This document shows, one piece after another, positions 60,004 through 64,000 of a stretch of 64,000 nt of DNA. The translations under genes and the position numbers were made by a program. The DNA is taken from positions 1-64,000 of the forward strand of contig NZ_SLVF01000017.1 of NCBI RefSeq assembly GCF_004345365.1, read 5' to 3'. How positions within the stretch are numbered: position 1 is the stretch's first letter; each line of letters starts with the position of its first letter. The DNA comes from Kribbella sp. VKM Ac-2568 (lineage in GTDB: Bacteria > Actinomycetota > Actinomycetes > Propionibacteriales > Kribbellaceae). The notes below the pieces were generated by a model, which worked only from the letters and a program-made list of their open reading frames with translations, searched no databases and had not been told where the DNA came from.

Positions 60004-62112
60004 ATGCCTCCGAAAAGCAAAACTGGTAGTGCTCCTCGACGATCGACCGCGAAGCCGGCCGTGCCGCAGCGGAGTACCGAGGAGCAGCCGGTTGAAGCGG
60101 CCGAGGGACGGCTGCAGACGAGCGCGCTGCTCACCACGGCGCAGGGGGTTCGGCTGGCGGACACTGATCACTCGCTGAAGGCCGGGCCGCGCGGACCGAG
60201 CCTGATGGACGACTTCCACCTGCGGGAGAAGATCACCCACTTCGACCACGAGCGCATTCCCGAGCGGGTCGTGCACGCGCGCGGTGCTGCTGCCCACGGG
60301 ACGTTCAAGGCCTACGGCAACGCAGGCGCCGCGACCAAGGCGGGTTTCCTCCAGCGCGGCCGCGAGACTCCGGTGTTCGTCCGGTTCTCGACCGTGCTCG
60401 GTTCCCGCGGCTCGGCCGACACCGTCCGGGACGTGCGCGGCTTCGCGGTGAAGTTCTACACCGAGGAGGGCAACTTCGACCTCGTCGGCAACAACATGCC
60501 GGTCTTCTTCATCCAGGACGGCATCAAGTTCCCGGACATCATCCACGCCGCCAAGCCGCACCCGGACCGCGAGATCCCGCAGGCCCAGAGCGCTCACGAC
60601 ACCTTCTGGGACTTCGTCTCGCTGCACACCGAGGCCACCCACCACGTCATGTGGGCGATGTCCGACCGCGGCATCCCGCGCTCGTACCGGACCATGGAAG
60701 GCTTCGGCGTCCACACTTTCCGGCTCGTGAACGGCAAGGGCGAGACCTGCCTGGTCAAGTTCCACTGGAAGCCTGTCGCGGGCGTCCACTCGCTCGTCTG
60801 GGAAGAGGCGCAGCTCGCGGCCGGAACGGATCCCGACTTCCACCGCCGCGACCTGGCCGACGGGATCGACGGCGGCGCTCCGCTGGAGTTCGAGCTCGGC
60901 CTGCAGATCATGCCCGACTCCGCGGACCAGACCTTCGAGGGCATCGACCTGCTCGACCCGACCAAGATCGTGCCCGAGGAGCTGTGCGAGGTCCAGCTGG
61001 TCGGCAAGCTCACTCTGGACCGCAACCCGACGAACTACTTCGCCGAGACCGAGCAGGTCGCCTTCCACACCGGCAACCTGGTCCCGGGCGTCGAGGTGAC
61101 CGACGACCCGCTGATGCAGGCCCGGCTGTTCTCGTACCTCGACACCCAGCTGACCCGTCTGGGCGGACCGAACTTCACCCAGCTGCCGATCAACTGCCCG
61201 CACGCCGCGGTCAACGACAACCTGCGCGACGGGATGCACCAGACCGCCGTGCACCGCGGCGTCGCGCCGTACCTGCCCAACAGCCTCGGCCGTGAGGGTG
61301 AGCCAGTCCCCGCCGAGGAGGGCGAGGGCGCCTTCGTCCACGTGCCGCGCGAGGTCAGCGGTCCCAAGGTGCGGGAGAGCCCGGCATCCTTCGCGGACCA
61401 CTTCTCCCAGGCCACGCTGTTCTGGGCGAGCATGACCGAGATCGAACGCGTCCACATCGTCGAGGCGTTCACCTTCGAACTGGGTAAGTGCTACGAGCAA
61501 CCAATCCGCGAACGCATGCTGACCGTCCTGGCCCAGATCGACTCCGGGCTGTGTCAAGCCGTCGCAGAAGGACTCGGGCTGCCCGCACCCAAAGGCTCAC
61601 CGGCCACCGAGGTGACGCCCTCCCCTGCCTTGTCCCAGATCGTCACCACTCCCGGACCGATCGCAGGACGGGTGATCGGCGTGGTCGCCGCCGACGGCTC
61701 CGACCTGGCCGGCATCACCAAGCTGCGCCGCGCGGTAGAAGCCCAAGGCGCCGTACTACGACTGCTCGCTCCTTCGGGTGGCACCGTCAAGAGAGGACGC
61801 TCGACCCAGCTGGTCGAGCGCACCTTCCTGACCACCCGTTCGATCGAGTACGACGCCCTGGTCATCGCCGCGGGCAACCCGTCGCTGAAGGACATCAAGC
61901 TGACCGTCCTGCTCGGGGAACTCTTCCGGCACTGCAAGGTGATCGGCGCCTGGGGCGACGGCGAGCAGGTGCTCACAGCAGCCGGCATCGACACCGCTGC
62001 GCCGGGCATCGTGCTCGGCGACTCGATCGCCAAGCCGTACACGACCGACCTCCTTGCAGCAGTCGGCCTACACCGAGCCTGGGACCGCGCCGAACTCGTG
62101 ATGGCGCAGTGA
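60004..62112 (+). CDS. katE: Large-subunit heme catalase (KatE type) with C-terminal DJ-1-like domain
   Basis: A 702-residue catalase of the large-subunit clade. The catalytic His91 lies in VVHARGAAAHG, the Asn in LVGNNMPVFFIQDG (near residue 164), and the heme-ligand Tyr near residue 378 in RLFSYLDTQ. The core catalase ends near residue 550; the remainder (IVTTPGPIAGRVIGVVAADG onward) is the class-I glutamine-amidotransferase-like/DJ-1 domain of large catalases. It destroys hydrogen peroxide. ATG at 60004 follows GAAGGAA. A hemerythrin gene lies 96 bp downstream on the same strand, linked by context to peroxide defence. Confidence 0.96.
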   Translation: MPPKSKTGSAPRRSTAKPAVPQRSTEEQPVEAAEGRLQTSALLTTAQGVRLADTDHSLKAGPRGPSLMDDFHLREKITHFDHERIPERVVHARGAAAHGTFKAYGNAGAATKAGFLQRGRETPVFVRFSTVLGSRGSADTVRDVRGFAVKFYTEEGNFDLVGNNMPVFFIQDGIKFPDIIHAAKPHPDREIPQAQSAHDTFWDFVSLHTEATHHVMWAMSDRGIPRSYRTMEGFGVHTFRLVNGKGETCLVKFHWKPVAGVHSLVWEEAQLAAGTDPDFHRRDLADGIDGGAPLEFELGLQIMPDSADQTFEGIDLLDPTKIVPEELCEVQLVGKLTLDRNPTNYFAETEQVAFHTGNLVPGVEVTDDPLMQARLFSYLDTQLTRLGGPNFTQLPINCPHAAVNDNLRDGMHQTAVHRGVAPYLPNSLGREGEPVPAEEGEGAFVHVPREVSGPKVRESPASFADHFSQATLFWASMTEIERVHIVEAFTFELGKCYEQPIRERMLTVLAQIDSGLCQAVAEGLGLPAPKGSPATEVTPSPALSQIVTTPGPIAGRVIGVVAADGSDLAGITKLRRAVEAQGAVLRLLAPSGGTVKRGRSTQLVERTFLTTRSIEYDALVIAAGNPSLKDIKLTVLLGELFRHCKVIGAWGDGEQVLTAAGIDTAAPGIVLGDSIAKPYTTDLLAAVGLHRAWDRAELVMAQ

Positions 62113-62163
62113 GCCTGGGCGGATGCGGTGTGTAGAGCCGGGTACCGGGGCGCGGCAAATCTC

Positions 62164-62183
62164 CGCGTCGCTGGTGCGACGCG
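62164..62183 (+). terminator. Small hairpin between catalase and hemerythrin genes
   Basis: CGCGTCG (62164-62170), six-base loop, CGACGCG (62177-62183). It lies 51 bases after the catalase stop and before the hemerythrin ribosome binding site; it may partly terminate. Confidence 0.45.
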
Positions 62184-62208
62184 ATTCTGAACAGAGAGGA
62201 CCAGTGCC

Positions 62209-62766
62209 ATGGCGAGCGATGTCGTCGATCTGATCATGCAGGACCACCGTGAGGTGGAGCGACTGTTCGACGAGCTGAAGAGCGACCCGGAGAAGCGGCC
62301 GAACCTCGTGCCGGTGCTGACCACGTTGCTGACGGCGCACAGCCGCGCCGAGGAGGCCGAGGTCTACCCGGCGGCCGCCAAGGAGGCAGGCGAGTCCGAC
62401 GACGTCGCACACAGCCAGGAGGAACACGTCGAGGCCGACCAGCTGCTCGCCAAGCTGGCCGACACCGACCCCGGTTCGCCGAACTTCGACAGCGTGCTGC
62501 AGGAGCTCGTCGACGCGGTCACCCACCACGTCGAGGAGGAGGAGAGCAAGGTTCTGCCGGGAATGCGGGCGAACCTGAGCCAGCAACGCCTCGCCGAGCT
62601 CGCGGACGCCTTCGCGGCCAGCCGGAAGGACCATCTCGGCGAGCAGCCGGACGACATCACCCGCGAGGAGCTGCTGCAGCAGGCTCGCAATGCCGAGGTC
62701 AGCGGTGTCGCTTCCCTCGGCAAGGACGAGCTCAAGAAGAAACTGCAGGAGCACGCAAGCGAGTAA
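62209..62766 (+). CDS. Hemerythrin HHE domain protein, second copy
   Basis: A 185-residue helical di-iron protein. Iron-ligand candidates lie in MQDHREVERLF, TAHSRAEEAEVYP, SQEEHVEADQLL and THHVEEEESKVLP. After the HHE domain (about 150 residues) is a short C-terminal helix-turn segment ITREELLQQARNAEVSGVASLGKDELKKKL, which looks like a SAP/Rho-N-type nucleic-acid or protein-binding element. It follows the catalase gene; AGAGAGGA is its ribosome binding site. It may cope with oxidative stress together with the catalase. Relative to the copy at 27735 it has a different C-terminal tail. Confidence 0.9.
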   Translation: MASDVVDLIMQDHREVERLFDELKSDPEKRPNLVPVLTTLLTAHSRAEEAEVYPAAAKEAGESDDVAHSQEEHVEADQLLAKLADTDPGSPNFDSVLQELVDAVTHHVEEEESKVLPGMRANLSQQRLAELADAFAASRKDHLGEQPDDITREELLQQARNAEVSGVASLGKDELKKKLQEHASE

Positions 62767-62874
62767 CGGTGGGTGCCTCTGCCGGCGGGGCCCCTTTCAC
62801 GAGCCGTCGTCGAGCAAGGGCCACTGAGGCAGTTCTGACGTGATTGGGCCGGGGCACCGGATCTGTACCAGGGG

Positions 62875-62939
62875 CGTGCGGCTCTCGAGGGCCGCACGGC
62901 TCCAGGTCCCGGGCGTTCAGCACAGCAGCGCCCGGGACC
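62875..62939 (+). terminator. Two tandem hairpins after the hemerythrin gene
   Basis: CGTGCGGC (62875-62882) with GCCGCACG (62891-62898), then GGTCCCGGGCG (62905-62915) with CGCCCGGGACC (62929-62939). Both stems are perfect. They separate this unit from the GNAT gene. Confidence 0.65.
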
Positions 62940-63006
62940 GCCTTCCGCGCAGACCGAGGCACCGATAAATGACCTGCGACGCCGGGCGCAGGCGATTAAG
63001 GTCGTG

Positions 63007-63028
63007 AATCCCTCTCCAGTAAGGGATT
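63007..63028 (+). promoter_or_regulatory. Hairpin over the ribosome binding site of the GNAT gene
   Basis: AATCCCT (63007-63013) pairs with AGGGATT (63022-63028), eight-base loop. The right arm covers the AAGGGA ribosome binding site (63021-63026) six bases before the TTG start at 63033, so the stem could limit initiation. Confidence 0.5.
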
Positions 63029-63032
63029 TCCG

Positions 63033-63542
63033 TTGCCTGTGACCGCCTGGATCACCCGTGCGGAGGCTGCTGCCGATGTGGCGGCGATCCGTGACGTCAA
63101 CCTGCAGGCGTTCGGCAACGACTACGAGCCGGACGTGATCGAGAAGCTGCGCGCCGATCCGGCCTCGTGGTTGCCCGGGTTGTCGATCGTCGCGACCACC
63201 GAGGACGGCAAGGTCGTCGGCCACGTCCTGCTCAGCCGCTGCCGCATCGACGAGACGCCCGCAGCAGCACTCGGACCTTGCGCTGTTCTCCCCGACTATC
63301 AGAAGCAAGGCGTCGGCAGTGCTGTCATCCGTACTGCGCTGGCGGCGGCGCGGGCTCAGGGCGAGCACCTCGTCGTGCTGCTGGGTCATCTCGAGTACTA
63401 CCCACGTTTCGGCTTCAGGCCTGCCTCGACCTTCGGGATCGACGCCACCTTCGAGACCGGCCCCCACTTGATGGCGCTCCCCCTCGACGACACTCCTGTT
63501 CCGTCCGGCACGATCCACTACCCACCGCCCTGGGGCCTCTGA
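63033..63542 (+). CDS. GNAT-family N-acetyltransferase
   Basis: A 169-residue acetyltransferase. The acetyl-CoA pyrophosphate-binding turn is LPDYQKQGVGSAVIRTAL (Gln/Arg-x-x-Gly-x-Gly/Ala type), the family-N core is GLSIVATTEDGKVVGHVLLSR, and the end has LGHLEYYPRFGFRPAS. It resembles the YhbS/small-molecule acetyltransferases. The TTG at 63033 fits the AAGGGA site (six-base spacing); a GTG two codons later is the alternative. A hairpin overlaps this site. Substrate unknown. Confidence 0.88.
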   Translation: MPVTAWITRAEAAADVAAIRDVNLQAFGNDYEPDVIEKLRADPASWLPGLSIVATTEDGKVVGHVLLSRCRIDETPAAALGPCAVLPDYQKQGVGSAVIRTALAAARAQGEHLVVLLGHLEYYPRFGFRPASTFGIDATFETGPHLMALPLDDTPVPSGTIHYPPPWGL

Positions 63543-64000
63543 ACCAGCCTTCCGTATACAAACCGCCCTCACACTCCCTGCGCCAGAGGTCGGCCGGCGC
63601 CGGGGCGAGAGGCGTGCGACCAGCCCGCCGGCTGGCATCCGCCACGGGCTATCGGCGGGCCGGCCAGCTCCGCGGCGCCCGGGCCGCCGGGCATTCCTCG
63701 GCATCCCATGCATCGGACCACTTGCCTCGCGGCACCCCTGGATAACTGTCCGATAACGCTCAGAACCAAGCCCGATGTCCGATTACTGGACAATTGTTCC
63801 GTCAATCGGAACATTCATCAGGGTGTCCCGCCCATCCCTCTCGCAGACATGGAGAAATCGCCAACGGCCCTCGCGGCGGCCGACGGCGGGTGGTTGCGGC
63901 CTCTCCAGGAGGTGTCCCCGCGAAAAGGTTGAGACAAACTCGCCGAATCACTTGCGCTCCTGCCTTGTATACATGAAACAGTCTGCAGAACCGCTCATTC
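63543..64000. other. Promoter-like tail of the window
   Basis: A 458-bp stretch with no convincing gene, AT-richer than the rest toward its right end. It contains TGTTCCG-TCAAT-CGGAACA (63795-63813), a perfect 7-5-7 palindrome, repeats of TGTCCGAT, and TTGTATACA near 63966. It looks like a regulatory region of a gene beyond the window. The short frames here (63708-63932 and 63794-63976) have no ribosome binding site or recognisable product. Confidence 0.45.

Noticed and set aside
63708..63932. A 74-codon open frame near the right end
   Set aside because: No ribosome binding site, no recognisable protein, and the region is palindrome-rich and non-coding in style.
1..64000. tRNA, rRNA or riboswitch genes
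   Set aside because: I looked for T-loop-type sequences and long conserved stems and found none convincing; a covariance-model scan would be decisive.

Overview
The window is about 69-70% G+C, densely coded and actinobacterial. Mycothiol-type enzymes, a DUF5753 regulator, a lysine/alanine-rich HrdB-type principal sigma factor and the parE/DUF7455/hrdB neighbourhood point to a filamentous or soil actinomycete. My best guess is Kribbella or a close relative in the Propionibacteriales; this rests on protein style and gene order, not on a database search. I saw no rRNA, tRNA, CRISPR array, insertion sequence or prophage. Most of it reads as ordinary chromosome.

Layout. 180-3621: HAD phosphatase, topoisomerase IV subunit B (parE) and a small DUF7455 protein. 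3753-8574: MocR regulator with a divergent LysE exporter, a glycogen-debranching-type glucosidase and a DUF456 membrane protein. 8753-12309: an exported DUF5666-like protein, an OmpR-type response regulator, its sensor kinase, and a PPK2 kinase that looks C-terminally cut. 12385-18041: methyltransferase, unknown protein, FAD oxidase, and a DHA2 drug-efflux pump with a divergent TetR regulator behind an operator array. 18038-23585: YidC-like insertase, DUF6412, principal sigma factor, HhH-GPD protein, universal stress protein and a GCS2 ligase. 23743-29654: metallo-hydrolase, DNA polymerase IV, TPR protein, DDAH, hemerythrin and an MFS carrier.

29661-34073 is a five-gene coupled operon (SDR, enoyl-reductase-like protein, an internally deleted alpha/beta hydrolase, YccF, metallo-hydrolase) under a divergent TetR repressor with two clear operators. 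34070-42804 holds a MarR regulator with two small membrane proteins, exonuclease III, oligopeptidase B, the group-2 sigma factor sigB, a HAD hydrolase and a repeat-bearing CPBP protease. 43061-44655 and 53268-54862 are two copies of a DGPF/YciI plus ECF42-type sigma factor module. They share a promoter motif (TGTC, 17-bp spacer, CGAC or CGTC) that also precedes a mycothiol-dependent enzyme gene at 54923.

45837-49845 is the least explained region: four tandem secreted paralogues of unknown function with two conserved cysteines. The rest holds DyP peroxidase, ATP-dependent DNA ligase, methyltransferases, a DUF5753 regulator behind a LexA-like palindrome, a DJ-1 protein, a metalloprotease relic, a CHAP-like/peptidoglycan-binding protein, an SRPBCC protein, a large-subunit catalase with a hemerythrin gene behind it, and a GNAT acetyltransferase. 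Themes are core transcription and DNA topology, oxidative-stress defence and several regulator/target pairs whose operators can be read directly.
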